Below are positions 1 through 12,599 of a stretch of DNA of 64,000 nt, piece after piece. Within the stretch, counting starts at the first letter, position 1. Each line of letters opens with the position of its first letter. The notes below the pieces were generated by a model, which did not search any database, was not told the origin of the DNA, and saw nothing but the letters and a program-made list of their open reading frames with translations. Origin of the DNA: Acholoe squamosa (Eukaryota; Annelida; Polychaeta; Phyllodocida; Polynoidae); the NCBI GenBank assembly GCA_949317995.1, contig OX439037.1:54222080-54286079 (forward strand). The letters are read 5' to 3'. The position numbers and the translations under genes are program-made.

Positions 1-942
1 GAAAGGTCCATCCCAATTGCTGGCTAATTTCAGGTTGGCTAGAGGTTGGTGTAGACGCAGTACTCTATCCCCTAGATTAAAAAATCTAGCTTTTAGACCT
101 GTGTCATAGCCAACTTTCTGCCAACGCGCAGTTTTCTGCAACTCGTCTCTAACCCTCTCATAGGCTTGTTTGAAATTATCCCGTAGAGATTCTACAAACA
201 TCACCTGGCAAGGGGTTTCCGGATTCATTCTTATTACACCAAACACCAAATCGGCTGGCATAATCAAATCCTCTCCAAAAACGAGGAGATTAGGAGAACA
301 GTTTGTGCTCGAATGTACAGTGCCATTATAGGCATGTACCACGAATTCACATTGTTCATCCCAATCATCCATCTGCTCATTTACCAGAGACTTCAATACT
401 TGGATCAAAGTCCTATTGAATCTCTCTACCTGTCCATAGCTCTGTGGTCTATAGGGATTAGTTCTTGTCATGCAGATTGCCAGACAGTTACACATCTCTT
501 GCCACAGACTAGACTCAAATTCTCTGCCTTGGTCACTATGTAACATGAGTGGGACACCTAAGTGCAGCACCCACCCTTTTACAAAGGCCATAGCACAAGT
601 AACAGCCTTATGATTCGGTAGAGGAAACACTCGGGTGTACTTGGTATAATAATCAGACACGACCATCATACACGTGTTGCCACTAGGAGTGGGGGGAATC
701 CCACTAATAATGTCAACAGCTATTCTAGCAAACCTTACTCCAAACAGTTCCTGGGATAATGGCAGTTTGCCTAACCCGGGTCCTGGTTTGTTCTTACAGC
801 ACTCGGGACAGGTCTCCACCCATCGGGTGAGATCTGTACTCATGCCGGGCCAATAGTATCGTCTGGTTAGACATTCTAGAGACCGTTTCTTTCCAAAGTG
901 TCCACTAGTTCTATGTCCATGACAGAAATACATAATATCTCG
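1..942 (-). pseudogene. Ty3/gypsy integrase region (3' part of pol, runs off left edge)
   Basis: On the minus strand this stretch is open without a stop and in the same frame as the pol ORF that ends at 943, from which it is separated by one TGA (943-945). The translation shows the integrase HHCC zinc finger (HGHRTSGHFG, then CPECC) and the catalytic core: AVDIISG for the first Asp, HSDQGREFES for the second, and YRPQSYGQVER containing the catalytic Glu. The core integrates retrotransposon cDNA into the host genome. Further on, GDRVLRLH resembles the GPY/F-type C-terminal region, and the coding continues past base 1. It is annotated as part of a broken pol rather than as an independent gene because it has no start of its own. 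Confidence 0.88.
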
Positions 943-3750
943 TCACATAGCACTAGGTATGACAACTTGCAAGGTTTTCTTCCTATTAGAATGGTTCTTC
1001 CATCGGAACAGAATACCATCCCGGACTTCTAGCTCGGCCCATTGAGCTAAGAATCGTCTCATCTCTCTGTTTTCCAACGACACTTCGGGTCTTGGAGGAC
1101 AGATACCCTGATTAAGGAACTTAATCAAACGTGATGTGACTGTATCAGACTCCTGGAACTGCTGGATGGTCTCCAAGGACCAATTCAAGACATGTTCCGG
1201 ATGGGTTTCGAATGGAACTCGAACCCCTGCCAACACAGCATTGTGTGCTCCACAATCAGTGCACTCAGCATTTGCACATTTCCTCACTGGGATTCTAGAC
1301 AAAGCATCTGCATTCAAATGCTTTGCCCCGGCTCGGTGTTCAATCTGGCTGTGATTTAGACCGAATTCGGATAGGTGCGCTAACCAGCGACCTATCATCC
1401 CCTCTGCATCTTTGAAGTTCAATAACCATCTGAGGGAAGAGTGGTCAGTCCGTAGAGTGAAATCACTCCCCCACAAAAAGTGCTTGAACTTCTTCGTATA
1501 GACCACCACAGCCAACAACTCACGTTTAGTGGTACAATAATTTCTTTGAGTTTTACTCAACGTGTTACTAGCGAAGGCTATAGGAACTTCAACCCCATCC
1601 TGGACCTGAGAAAGGGCGGCTCCTATGCTTTCATTACTAGCATCAGTATCTAGAATGAAATGATCATTCTCCGTAGGGTACTTCAACACAGGTGTACTTG
1701 CAAACAAATCCTTTATTTTCCTAAAGGACTCGTCTTGCTCGGATCCCCAAGGGAATTGTTCCTTTCTTATCCCGGGTGTCCAGTGGGACAAACTCTGGAT
1801 AGGAAAGGCAACCCTTGAATATCCTGGGATAAAGTCCCGGTAGTAGGAACAGAATCCGAGGAAGGATCTGACTTCTTTCGCATTCGTGGGTGCCTGCCAA
1901 TTTGACACGGCGTCCAGTTTCTCCGGATCGGCTTTAATCCCTTCATTCGAGATTATTCGCCCCAAGTAATTAATAGATCTTTTGAAAAGATCACATTTCT
2001 TGGGCTTCAGCTTCAAACCATTAGTTATGATCCTTTCCAGGACCATACCTAAATTTTCCAAGCATTCTTCGTATGTCTTCCCAAAGACAATCACATCATC
2101 TAGATAGACGAGACATTTCTTCCATAAGAGGTCACTTAATAAAGTTTCCATCATGGCTTCAAATGTCGCCGGTGCATTGCACAATCCAAACGGCATCACA
2201 TTATATTGGAATAATCCAATATGACTGGAAAAGGCCGTCTTCTCCATATCTTTCGGATGCATACCCACTTGCCAGTACCCGGATTGTAAGTCTAGAGAGC
2301 AATACCATTGCTTACCTCCAAGGGAGTCTATAGTCTCATCAATCCGTGGTAAGGGATATGAATTCTTCTTGGTCATACCATTCAATTTCCGGTAATCTAT
2401 GCAGAAACGGATGGTACCATCTTTCTTAGTCACCATGCACACAGGGCTAGACCAAGGACTGGTTGATGGAATTATTACATCCTGTTCAAGCATTTTAGCT
2501 ATCTCCTCCTCAGCTACCTTTTTTTTGGCTAGTGGGAGTCTTCTATAAGGAATCTTAAAAGGTTCATTCTCACCAGTGTCAATCGTATGCAGTACCTTAT
2601 CGGTACGCCCCAATTTTTCACTTGGTGTTGCAAAAGCTTTACGGTACTTGTATAACAAGTCAGTTAGAGCTTCACGTTGTTCATCACTTTCTACATGGCT
2701 TTCGGCTACTAGAATGTCTAGTTCCGGGCTCCTTTCGGGTGAGGAAGGGGCTCCGGGTGCCGAAACATGTTTACAGCCTTCTACCAATTCAGACAGGACA
2801 ACCGACCCGAGGATCGTATCCTTCTGTACGTAGACAGTCTTATTACCGGTATTGGATATAGGAACCACCGTCCAAGCAGCGTTAGCTACTAGAACGTCGG
2901 CGGATTCCAATCCGATACTTGACAACATGGCCATGTCTGGCTCTACAACTCCAGTTTTTCCTGAAAACTGTCTGTCCGCTCGACATAAGACATCACAGGC
3001 TGTGCCCGGTGGTATCTTAACAGTCTGGGCTACACTGGCTACACTACTTACTTGCCTAAGCACACATTGTACTTCGAGATGATACGGGTCTCTCACTTCC
3101 AATATTCCCCTCTGGGAATCTAACCTTGCTCCATATAATGCAGCAAAATCCAGACCAAGTATACCATCATCCGCGATGTTCGCCACAGTAGGAGTAAGGA
3201 TGAAGTCCTTATCTTCCTGTAGACTGAACCTCATACATGTTCTACCGAACGTTTGTATCATGCTACCGTTGGCCGTACGAGCATTTCCTTCCGTTGTGAA
3301 AGTTTCATGATTCGTAGGCAAAAGATTGTAGAATCTCTTAGCAATGCAGGAGTGGCTAGCACCCGTATGGACAAGAAACTCAGCGGATCTACCACTCACA
3401 GATACAACTGCGTACCACCTCCTACCTTTCAAGTAGGTAGGACTACTTGCGTACTTAGCAAGTTCCGTCTTAGCGCCGAGATCAAATCCACATCCCTCCA
3501 AAAACTTGAACTGGGGGAACTGGGCACACCCCACCCTGGCCAACTCGTTGGCCGCTCCCTCTGGACTGATATCGGGTTTCCCCTCTGTGTTCTTCTGCCG
3601 GTTCTTGACACCTGGTGTACTATCAGTCTCCCCAGCCTTATGAGTAAGGAACTGATCAGGCTCCTTAGCTTCACTGCTGGGCGAAATCGCTAGAGGATTC
3701 TCACCAGTACCGCAAGCGGCGATAGGCTGGCAGTCATGGCAATCACTCAT
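943..3750 (-). pseudogene. Ty3/gypsy pol: protease, reverse transcriptase, RNase H
   Basis: Open frame of 935 codons. Order of domains: retropepsin-like protease around residues 110-210, reverse transcriptase around 400-590 (FCIDYRKLN, FGLCNAPATFE, catalytic YLDD near residue 550), then RNase H (LDTDAS, TDHSSLRWLL) and a tether to integrase. The frame is also open upstream of its first Met and overlaps the end of gag in the -1 frame, so expression by frameshifting in an ancestor is plausible. Damage: the protease motif reads VHTGAS at residues 127-132, with His where the catalytic Asp of the D-T/S-G motif belongs, and a TGA ends the frame before integrase. The copy should be non-autonomous. 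Ty3/gypsy assignment rests on the PR-RT-RH-IN order and the RT motifs. Confidence 0.9.
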
Positions 3751-3788
3751 TCGGGGGGTAATCCGGTTGCCTTCATGGACACCCCCTC

Positions 3789-6530
3789 TCAGTTTTCCTT
3801 CTTCACTGAGTCCTCCTTACCCGGATTGTTCCGGTAACGAGTGTTTCTATAAACTGGCTTATCTGCCTCACACTCGGCAGCATAATGCCCAGTTTCCTGA
3901 CATCGAAAGCATGTCACAACGCTCCTATCAGGCTTAGGCCTCCTAAGATTTTCAATAATCTTCTTTACCAAATTGTTAACCAGGTCCTCTGATAAAGACG
4001 GACCCGTAGTAAGTTTGGTATCGGGTTGAGTCACAGGAGGTTTAGAAGTAATCACTTTCTCCTTGACGTAACCCGGTTTCTTTCCCCAGTTCCGGTTATA
4101 CCGGGGGTTCCCTTGGCCAATGGCCCCAACGTTTTCATCTTCGTCAGGTTCCCCTGATTCGGATGAATCGGTTTCGGGTATTCCCTCCGGGATTATCATT
4201 GCTGACATCCGTTGGGGTACCTTCCCGGCAAAGATACGGGCCTTTCGATCATAATGATCTAAGGACTGGAACAAATCTGTCAGAGAGGCATCATTCTTCC
4301 AAGCTTCACAGGCTACTGTCCTGTGTTCCTGATTCCGCAATCCTTCAATGAATTGTTTAAACATTTCATCTAGGAAGCATTCATCATCTAGTCTCCATTG
4401 AGGTCTGGCTTTATGCAACAGTCATTGACATTCCAAGCCGAACACTTTGGCAGATTCCTTAGGCTTCTGCGTTCTTTTAGTGAACGTCAGCCAAGGATCT
4501 TCTCCAACTATATTCCCATATAGATATGAAGCAATCTCTATGAGTTCATCATATTTCATATGGGCTGAGAGTCCTACTATTTGAGAATCTCTCCATTGTT
4601 CCACGGCTCCTTTTCCGTCGCCTTCCTTTAACCAGCATACTAAATAGGGGAGAGCTTCCGCTTTACCCCATCCATTGCAGTTAAAGACATCCGCGCAGCC
4701 TTGATACTCCTCCTTCCAAGGGTTCTTGGCATTAAAGGGGGTAGGTATCTTAGCTACTCTACGAGCCGGATTCGTGGATCCAGTAAGGGATAAACCCTTA
4801 CTCCATTCCATGATCTCCGTATCGTCCAGACCTTGATTGTAGCAATCAACACCTAAGTTAGCAATCGCTGCATTAGAGTCATGCAGCGCTTGTAACCCTG
4901 GAGAAAGAGATACTCGGCGACTGAGTCTCTTTTTCCTTGGAGGATTCGTACCATAAGTACTTCCAGGGCCTCCAGGCGGTGGTCCTCCTCCGCCCCCTGA
5001 TCCCCCTGCTCCGTATGGAGGCACCTGTGAGAAGGTGTATCCGCTGGTTTGAGGAGTTGGCCCAGGATTATTGGTGGGTTGTGTATTTCCACCAAAGCTA
5101 AAGAAACCACTATTGGGATTAGTGTTTCCTCCTGTTCCATCTGACTGATTTCCATTATTGGAACCAGTCTCACCAGCAGAGGATCTGCTTCTGGAACGAT
5201 CTCCTGAAGGTCCGGATCCTTGGTCACATCCGGATTGCCCTCCAGCTGGACTGGAATTCCCGGATGATTGTCTGGTTATTCCTCCGGACATGTTCCGGGT
5301 GTTACCTTTGGACGGATTCGCTCCTGTTTGGGATTGACTCCATCCATACTGGGCATACGGGCCATTTGGTCCCCCTAAAGGTGACTGTTGTGGCCATCCG
5401 CCGTCAAAGGTGGAGGTGTTTGCCGAGTGGCTTTGTTTAGTTCCACTCGCAGAGTCAACCCCACCATTTCCCGTACCTAAACCAAGAGGTTTGATGGTAT
5501 TGTCCGTAAATCTAACCTGATGACTCTTTATTTCTTCATAACGAGGTACAGTTGTCTCTGTTACCCCGTCATCGCCCCTCAAAGAGTTCATCCGGTTACT
5601 CGTCGTGTTTAGGGCAATTCCTGAAACAGTGAAGTCTGATTCAAGAGTGCCTACTGCACGACCAGTATCTTCTAGATACTTTGACATCTGGATAGCTTTA
5701 GCTTCCAGTTCGGAATAATCATCCATCATCTTTGTCTGTTTGGCAGCCAAATCTGTGGATTCACGTATCCATTGACCTTTGAGTTTTTCATGTTCATCGG
5801 TTTGTTTTTGATACGTTTTCCGAGCATCCTTGAAGGCTGATTCAATTTTCATCAGCTCTTCTTGGTACTTGCCATAGGCCGTTTGAGTTGAATTTAACTC
5901 TTGTTTAGTTCTATTCAACTCATCACACGAGGCTCTGTATTCCAGATCCGCCGTGTATAGTGCATCACGATACTGTTCGTGCTGGAGTTGAAAATCTTGT
6001 TTTTCTTTCTCCATCTGATCCAATAACAATTGTTGTTGGCGTCTACAACTTTGATCGTAATCAAGACGTTCTGATATCAACTGTTTGTTTTCAGTCAGAA
6101 TCTTGTCTCGGGTTCCGGTCAGTGTAATAAGATCCTTCTGGATCTTCTCGTATTCAGCTCTCATGTCTTCAAGCTCGTCCATTTTGTTCCTTTCGAATCC
6201 ACATTTCTGGTGTTTAATTCGAGAACTATATGGAGTTTCAAACATACCTGCACTAGGCTTTGGTACCTCAAATGGTAGTTTACCAAATTGAGCAGTACTT
6301 TTATGCATTGGTGCAGGTTTCGAAGTACCTCCTGGCATGAATAAGGAGTCTCCAAATTCATCCAGTTCATCATGTAAGTTTTTTCTTACATCCTCTAACC
6401 CATCAGGGTAGTGTTCCAGTGGATTTCTCCACTCTGTACCTTGGGGTGGTGATTTGATTTCACCATCCTCCATCGGGGAGTTTAGCTCATCATTTGGGCC
6501 ATTTCCCCTGACTGGGCTCAGCTCAGTCAT
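3789..6530 (-). pseudogene. Ty3/gypsy gag interrupted by one in-frame stop
   Basis: The gag frame starts at Met 6530, hits a TGA at 4422-4424 after 702 codons, and continues in the same frame to a stop at 3789. The first part has an acidic and polar N-terminus, a long predicted coiled coil (about residues 115-290, rich in E/K/Q with heptad-like spacing), then a Gly/Ser/Asn/Pro-rich low-complexity stretch (about 370-530). The capsid-like segment (NPWKEEYQGCADVF through the Trp/Leu-rich helices) straddles the stop. Downstream is a CCHC zinc knuckle (CFRCQETGHYAAEC, about 3870-3912). Gag forms the retrotransposon particle and binds its RNA. This Gag is longer than is usual for the group, mainly because of the coiled coil and low-complexity region. 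Confidence 0.85.
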
Positions 6531-6557
6531 TTCTGACTGCGCTTACCCGAAGACCAA

Positions 6558-6572
6558 CTGGTCACGGCACCA
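6558..6572 (-). other. Candidate primer-binding site of the gypsy element
   Basis: Read on the minus strand the site is TGGTGCCGTGACCAG and begins one base after the LTR end. It starts with TGG, complementary to the CCA end of a tRNA, as expected for minus-strand priming. I cannot name the tRNA. Confidence 0.6.
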
Positions 6573-6573
6573 G

Positions 6574-6990
6574 TGTAATGGTTCGTCTCGTTAAGTTAGA
6601 TTAAATCATAACGAAGAGAGAGAAAAGTTTCCGGGTAGGCAACCAAGCTTTTATTTCATAGCTTGCGTTACATACGATCACAGCCTCAGAGGACTACATG
6701 CTACTAGGGCATTCGGTTACCCTTTCGGGTAACAACCTGGTTGAGCAGTGGGTAAACCACTACTGAGGAACCTGGGCTAGGACCAGCCTTATATAGGGGA
6801 AAAGCCCGCGAAACTCAGACCGGCCACGTGACGTGTGGCGGACGAGTGGTAGGCCCCCTGGTGTAATGGATACGAACCCAGAGGCAGGTGCTGCCACCTG
6901 CCATCCGGATTCCCCCACCACACCCGAAGGACCTAGGTCTGAGTCTCATGGGTACATGAACGTTAAAGTGTAAAATACCATACCCCTACA
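6574..6990 (-). repeat. 5' LTR of the gypsy element
   Basis: On the minus strand the segment begins TGTAGGGGTATGG and ends CCATTACA, giving TGTA/TACA termini. It contains a TATA-like box (CCCTATATAAGG, + strand 6788-6799) and an AATAAA-type signal (about 6649-6656), arranged as promoter then polyadenylation site. The candidate primer-binding site follows immediately and gag begins about 40 bases later. The partner 3' LTR lies outside the window, so LTR identity and the target-site duplication cannot be checked. Confidence 0.75.
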
Positions 6991-7630
6991 CTTATATAGA
7001 TTTCAAATAAGAAAATGACCAGGCTTATAAACGGGGCAGGCTTGTATTTGAAGCAGGCTTATAATTTATAGACTGGAAAAATCACTATGGAGCTGCCTGA
7101 TATTCCAATATTTATCCACCTTTTGTACATATTTCTAGGAACAATTCTAGAATTATGGTTACAACTCTCAAGTATGTCTCTATCAAATGTGTAATCTGCG
7201 TAAAGGATAGTGTGTCAGCATCATATAGCTTCAAGAATTATGAAAATATCCCTATCAAAAGTAAAGTTATGCCCCTTAATGGGGATTCTAAAAGATGTGC
7301 ATGTTCAGACCAGGCTTATATTTAGGGCCCGGCTTATATTAAACTCAGTGGACCTTTTGACCAGGCTTATAAACGGGGCAGGCTTATTTTTTGGCCCCGG
7401 CTTATAATCGAGGAAACACGGTATATGTACACCACACGAGGTGTATATCATGCAGTGAGCTCTAGCTGGGGCTGCCGATCTTTGAATGACACAATTCTGA
7501 TCAGATCTTTCACACCCACATGGACATCCTTCGGCACATGTAGTTCTAAATAGAAATGGTTGGCCTATATATAATATGCAGTACATGTGTCCATGTTGTA
7601 CCCATGGTTGTACCTATTTGTATTTTACAG
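6991..7630. other. Intron or upstream flank of the calponin-family gene, with GGCTTATA repeats
   Basis: No coding exon was found. Short direct repeats built on CAGGCTTATA and AACGGGGCAGGCTT occur at about 7019-7070 and 7308-7405, so this looks like a degenerate dispersed repeat. The region ends in a splice acceptor (TATTTTACAG) at 7621-7630. Confidence 0.5.
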
Positions 7631-7865
7631 ACTGATGGACAAGCTGATGCCTGGGGAGATTAACTGGAAGGACAAGACATACCAGCCTGCTAAGATAGAG
7701 GCTATGGCTACTATGAGGGAGAGGGAGAGGATCGCCAAGTTCACCAAGATGGTTCAGGCCTATGGTGTAAGGGATACCTTCACCTTCCCCACAGAGTCCC
7801 TACACGAGCAGGGGGCCCTCAACCTGGCTCAGGTGTGCACCTGCTTCCGGCATCTGGGTATGGAG
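7631..7865 (+). CDS. Calponin/transgelin-family protein, internal exon (CH domain, C-terminal half)
   Basis: The exon starts after TTTTACAG and ends before GTAAGG. It has one leading base followed by 78 codons. The translation (LMDKLMPGEINWKDK, then MRERERIAKFTKMVQAYGV, FTFPTESLHEQ, CTCFRHLGME) matches the second half of the single calponin-homology domain of transgelin/myophilin-type proteins, small actin-associated cytoskeletal proteins of muscle and other cells. The first half of the CH domain is missing. No exon for it was found in 6991-7630, so it should lie left of the retrotransposon, outside the window, implying that the gypsy element sits in an intron of this gene. The next exon (8204) is in phase. 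Confidence 0.88.
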
Positions 7866-8200
7866 GTAAGGAGGCTTCAGTGTTCTCTATATAAATGGTG
7901 TGCAGGCCGACCTGGACGCCAGCTGGTGTGAATGTATATCACCACGATCGTTCCTTTGGCTCTTCCTGACTTCATTTCCACCTTTCCTCCCTTTAAAGTT
8001 TTACCTCCCTAGTGCAGAAAAGGTTATATAGAAAGGGTTACAATTTACTTACAATTCACTTACATCAATATCTATTAAAAATAGATAGAACGTATACGTT
8101 CTATCTAAGTTGTATACAGCGCAATAGTGATAACAATTAGCATTCTTTCACTGGACCTGTTCTTCTGACATGTCACAAGTTAATACATTTTTCGATCTGA

Positions 8201-8392
<192 letters not shown>

Positions 8393-8753
8393 TGTAACTA
8401 TATAGGGATTAGGAGACAAGTATACTAAAACTTTATTGAGATGAAGTCAATATAACTGAGGTAACCCTTAAATATTTGGTATATCATTGGTATTGGGTCA
8501 TTATTATTTGGAAAGGAAAGACGAGAGATGGGAGTACAGGTTTGTAACAATGTGTTTGGTACTTTGGAATGGAATGATTTCTTTTTCAATGACCTGTACT
8601 ATGTACCCACATTTTTGTACAGCAGCACAGCAAATATCAGTTGAGTGTCCACTTCTGCTAATTCACACGGTTCAGCACTATCTGCTAAATGTAAGATACA
8701 GATCGCATAGTTAATGTCATTAGAGACCAGGCGGGTATTCTACAATGATGTCT

Positions 8754-8935
8754 GGGCTTCCCTAGCCCACTTAAAAGGGTCTATATCTCCTTTTTCTTAT
8801 CCCCTCAGGATGTGTGTGGTGCACATATGCACGGGCACTAACACATTCCTCTGTGAAATTGTGTAATGTATTTCTCGCCATGAATATGACCTTAGCTGTC
8901 GAAATGGCGTTAAACATCTATTACTCACTCACTCA
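8754..8935 (+). mobile_element. SINE copy 1 with 14 bp target-site duplication
   Basis: It starts GGGCTTCCCTAGCCCAC and ends in a (ACTC)n tail. It is flanked by the same 14 bases (CTACAATGATGTCT) at 8740-8753 and 8936-8949. Near-identical copies occur at 49948-50125 (reverse) and 56550-56733. Confidence 0.85.
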
Positions 8936-8949
8936 CTACAATGATGTCT

Positions 8950-11900
8950 ATTAATCAATGTGAAATACCCTCCTGGTACAACATGGAAGTGTAATAATTC
9001 CTGGCTATTTGGAGACATTGGGAGGGTGGGTGGAGGTTTCTTTTGACCTTTAGATATACTATTTGCTTAAAATGTGTAGAGTTTCGTTCGACGCAAAGGG
9101 ACTGGGACCATTAGGAATTTCCAGAGAGATCTACGCCCAAGTGATTGATAGAAATGGGATCATTCTAATATGATATTTAATTTACACATAACTTTGTTAT
9201 CATAGTGTGCCTGATAGAAGATATGACATGTGATGATTGCAATACCACATTTACAATAACCAAACGCACTTTTGTTAATGATCAAAATGATTAGAAAGTA
9301 GTTACTATAATGTATATTCCCAATTTTGACCATCATTGCCAATTATCGTATTGCATAATATCTGTGAAAATGTATATTACCCCTGGACTTGATTCCTGTA
9401 AAGTCGAGCGATGGTTATTTAATGTACCAACTTTCATTCTGAAGTGGCCATTGTTTGTTGCAGTATTGCGATGTACGAATTGTCAGAACGCACTTGCTGT
9501 GTTTGAGGGTTTATCCACATGAAGAAGACGTGTATAGGCATAGGGCCTATATCTATACCGGCCATATAGGATTTTACTGAAGCTGTACTTAACTTAGTAA
9601 CTTTATTCATCTCATAGAAGTGATTTAGTTCTTCCAGTCCACTCTTAACGAACAAAATAAAGTCACATGCAGGAAACTGTTCCGTATACAAAGGAAGTGG
9701 ACATAGATATACGCAGTGTTGTTGAAAGATATGTTCTTTTGTTGTTATGACTATATTTTGATAGAGCAAGGGATGTGAACCCATGTTAGTATTTCCGTTC
9801 ATTCCCTGTTTTGTGTTTGTAAGCGGCGTATAATATTAATACGCATTGTCTTGCCATTGGTGCTATAAATCACCCTGTATAGCAGAATCATTGCTTCTCC
9901 ATTAGACTATGATGATACGATATTTTACTTCCACACATAGCAAGTTTAATAGAAATACAAAATAAATAAAAAAAAACTATTAAGTACTGTAAGCATCATT
10001 TGTTTGCTAAGTATAGATATATGCAGGTCATATAGTACAGATATTCATAGTAGGACATAATGTCGAACTACATAGCTACTTCTACCAAGCTTTACCTGCC
10101 TTTATCATTCCAACCGTCATATGCTTTAGTGGCGACACCTGGAACTACATCTAGATTATGGGATGTAAGAAAATGTCACATTCCAAACATTTTATAATTA
10201 CGCCCATGCCATTAAACCCCATTGTCCGCACTCTATGAAATTGTATATTCTTGTAGAACCGATACTAATTAATACTTTGTAACTTATAAATATGTAACTT
10301 CTCTACAGACAAAACAGCAAATGGAAACATCTCTGTTGATTTGTATAGATGTCCTTCTCTTCCATTTATGTTATATCTTACATGGGAGATAATAAAGAAA
10401 TGCTAAATAAATAACCCATGGCGTTGTACTGGAAATCCGAACTTTTTTTTCACTTTGTAAGACCTACTTAAGTGTATATCGCTTGGTCATATTTGCATTC
10501 ATAAAGGTGCATGGAATGTTTCTGACCCTTACGTCATTTCACATGCGCACCGGCCCTGTATATAAAAGACCGCCACCAATTTATTTATGCTTTGCTTGTC
10601 AAAGAGACATGACAACATAACATATCAGTGATTCATAAAAATTGTCTAAATTCATGAATTTGAATTTGTCTTTATTGCAAAAAATATACCATTGTTCTCA
10701 TATAAATGTTGGACAATAAATACAGGTCGCCGCTTAGTCTATAAAAGTTTAATATTTAAGTTGGCAATCTTTACTGGGTACAATTGCAAGGAATTTATTT
10801 GATGTAAAGATGGAACAGGGCTAGCACCACATCATAACAATTCATGTTTGAACAGTATAAGAATCAAATTTTAAATAACAAACATAAATATATATGCATC
10901 AAAGTCATATCAATCATATGTGAAATGGATTTAGTCCATAAACAACTCTTTTAACTCATATTAGAGCTGTGCATCTATGAGAACAGTATTAAGGTCAACA
11001 TTGTGCAAAACGTTGATATTTAATGGTCTTTTTTTACATAAAATGTCAGATAATGTGCAAAACATCTGCAACAAAATACCCGTGTTAGTAAGAAAATATG
11101 CAAGACTAACCAGGTGATATAACCTTCCCAGAAGATTCATCACCAAATTAGTGAAAGACAAGAATGATCCTATTGAGGAAGTCTAGTGATCTAGATATCC
11201 ACTTTGGAAAACATGTCTTCACATACACACACAGGAAGTGCAACCTTACTTAGACTCACTCCCTTATCAGAGGAAGGGTGTCTTTAATAAGCTAGCATCG
11301 ACTATAGTCAACAGCATGCTAGGCCTAGCATCGTCCTCTAGGAACTATACTTTTTTCAGGGGCCGTCCCCATGGCCAGGGTGACCATTTTTGGTCTGCCC
11401 TTGAAGGGTTTTAACTGAATACTAGATTTTGTGCATCAATTTATACAATTTAGATTGAAAAGTTGATAGATCCTTATACTGCAATGGAGCATGTTCATTC
11501 ATATTCTTCAACTGAGTGACACATTTTGACTTGATTGCATAGGTGAAAATATATCCTGCATTGCAGGGACTTCTCTACATATGATAACCCGAGGCCATCT
11601 AGTGTCAAGACACAGAACCACACATGGGCTAGCCCACACCAAGCCCTATGGTAACTTTCCAACTAAATTGCTAAAAATACAATTTGACAGGTACTGGGTA
11701 TTCAATGAGAGTATGAATTAGAAAGTAATAATTGATTTAAAGTGATTTTTGTAAAAATGATTTTAGCCCAACATAAGCCCATTAAAAGTGCAATCATGTT
11801 TCTTCATCAAAATCCTGGCTACAAATTTTGAAAATTCATTTATTTCAAAAAGAGAGTTGGTTAGAAAATCTATAGAGCATTTTTGTAAATGTCAATTAGC

Positions 11901-12150
11901 TCAGCCCAAGCCCACAAAAACCCAACTATGCATTTCCCTCAAAATAATGGTCAAAAAACTTTTATACTAAATTTTCTCAAAAAGAGAGCATGATGTTGGG
12001 GACATATAATACAGAAAATATTGTAAATCACGCTCTGTCCCATTAGGGCCCAACTGGAGCCCATGGGCTTGCCCAGCAGATAATGCAGCCCAGTTTATAT
12101 GAACATTACCCAGGTTAAATCACAGCAGAATGGTTAACCCCTCCCATAAT
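8950..12150. other. Non-coding AT-rich stretch without recognised gene
   Basis: No ORF here has recognisable domains or supporting splice sites. AATAAA-type signals occur around 10389-10410 and could belong to an unseen transcript, but nothing ties them to the calponin-family gene. The rest shows no clear repeat structure by eye. Confidence 0.4.
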
Positions 12151-12157
12151 TGATGCT

Positions 12158-12532
12158 ATGCGACATAGAGATATGTTATATAGAACAGCAAGGAGTAGTA
12201 TGTGTATTGATGACTGGAACATAGCAAATTGTCATAGGTACCAGGTGGACTCCCTTACATTTAGAAGTAAGAAAGAAATAATAAATGATCTTTTGGAACA
12301 TAGAAAAGATGACCCTAGCAAGTTTTGGGAAGGGATCAGAAAGCTGCTCCCAAATAAAACAATGTCTACTTTAATCAAACTTAGAAATAATGTTTCTGGT
12401 CTACTTGTTCCTATGAATGAATGCTGCACATACATAAATGATTTTTTCTCAAATATTGGCCGAAACTTAGACAATGCTCTGCCCAGAGGTACCCAACGTG
12501 AGGAAGTTGTTCCATTCGGAACCCCCTTGTGA
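12158..12532 (+). pseudogene. Fragment of LINE ORF2 (endonuclease-RT linker)
   Basis: The 124-codon fragment contains FRSKKEIINDLLEHRKDDPSK, then FWEGIRKLLP and YINDFFSNIGRNL. This pattern is typical of the segment between endonuclease and reverse transcriptase in CR1/L2/Jockey-like LINEs (compare RRFWNVISSLW and NKYYTCIGPNL in the intact LINE at 18081-20948). No endonuclease or RT catalytic motif remains. Confidence 0.7.
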
Positions 12533-12599
12533 AATATTGATCTTATGACCCATTAGCCTTCTTCCATAGTCAATTTTAAGTGAAAGCCGTTCAAATGGT

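Noticed and set aside
313..856. Plus-strand ORFs in the first kilobase
   Set aside because: Antisense shadows of the integrase frame, which is open on the minus strand through the edge.
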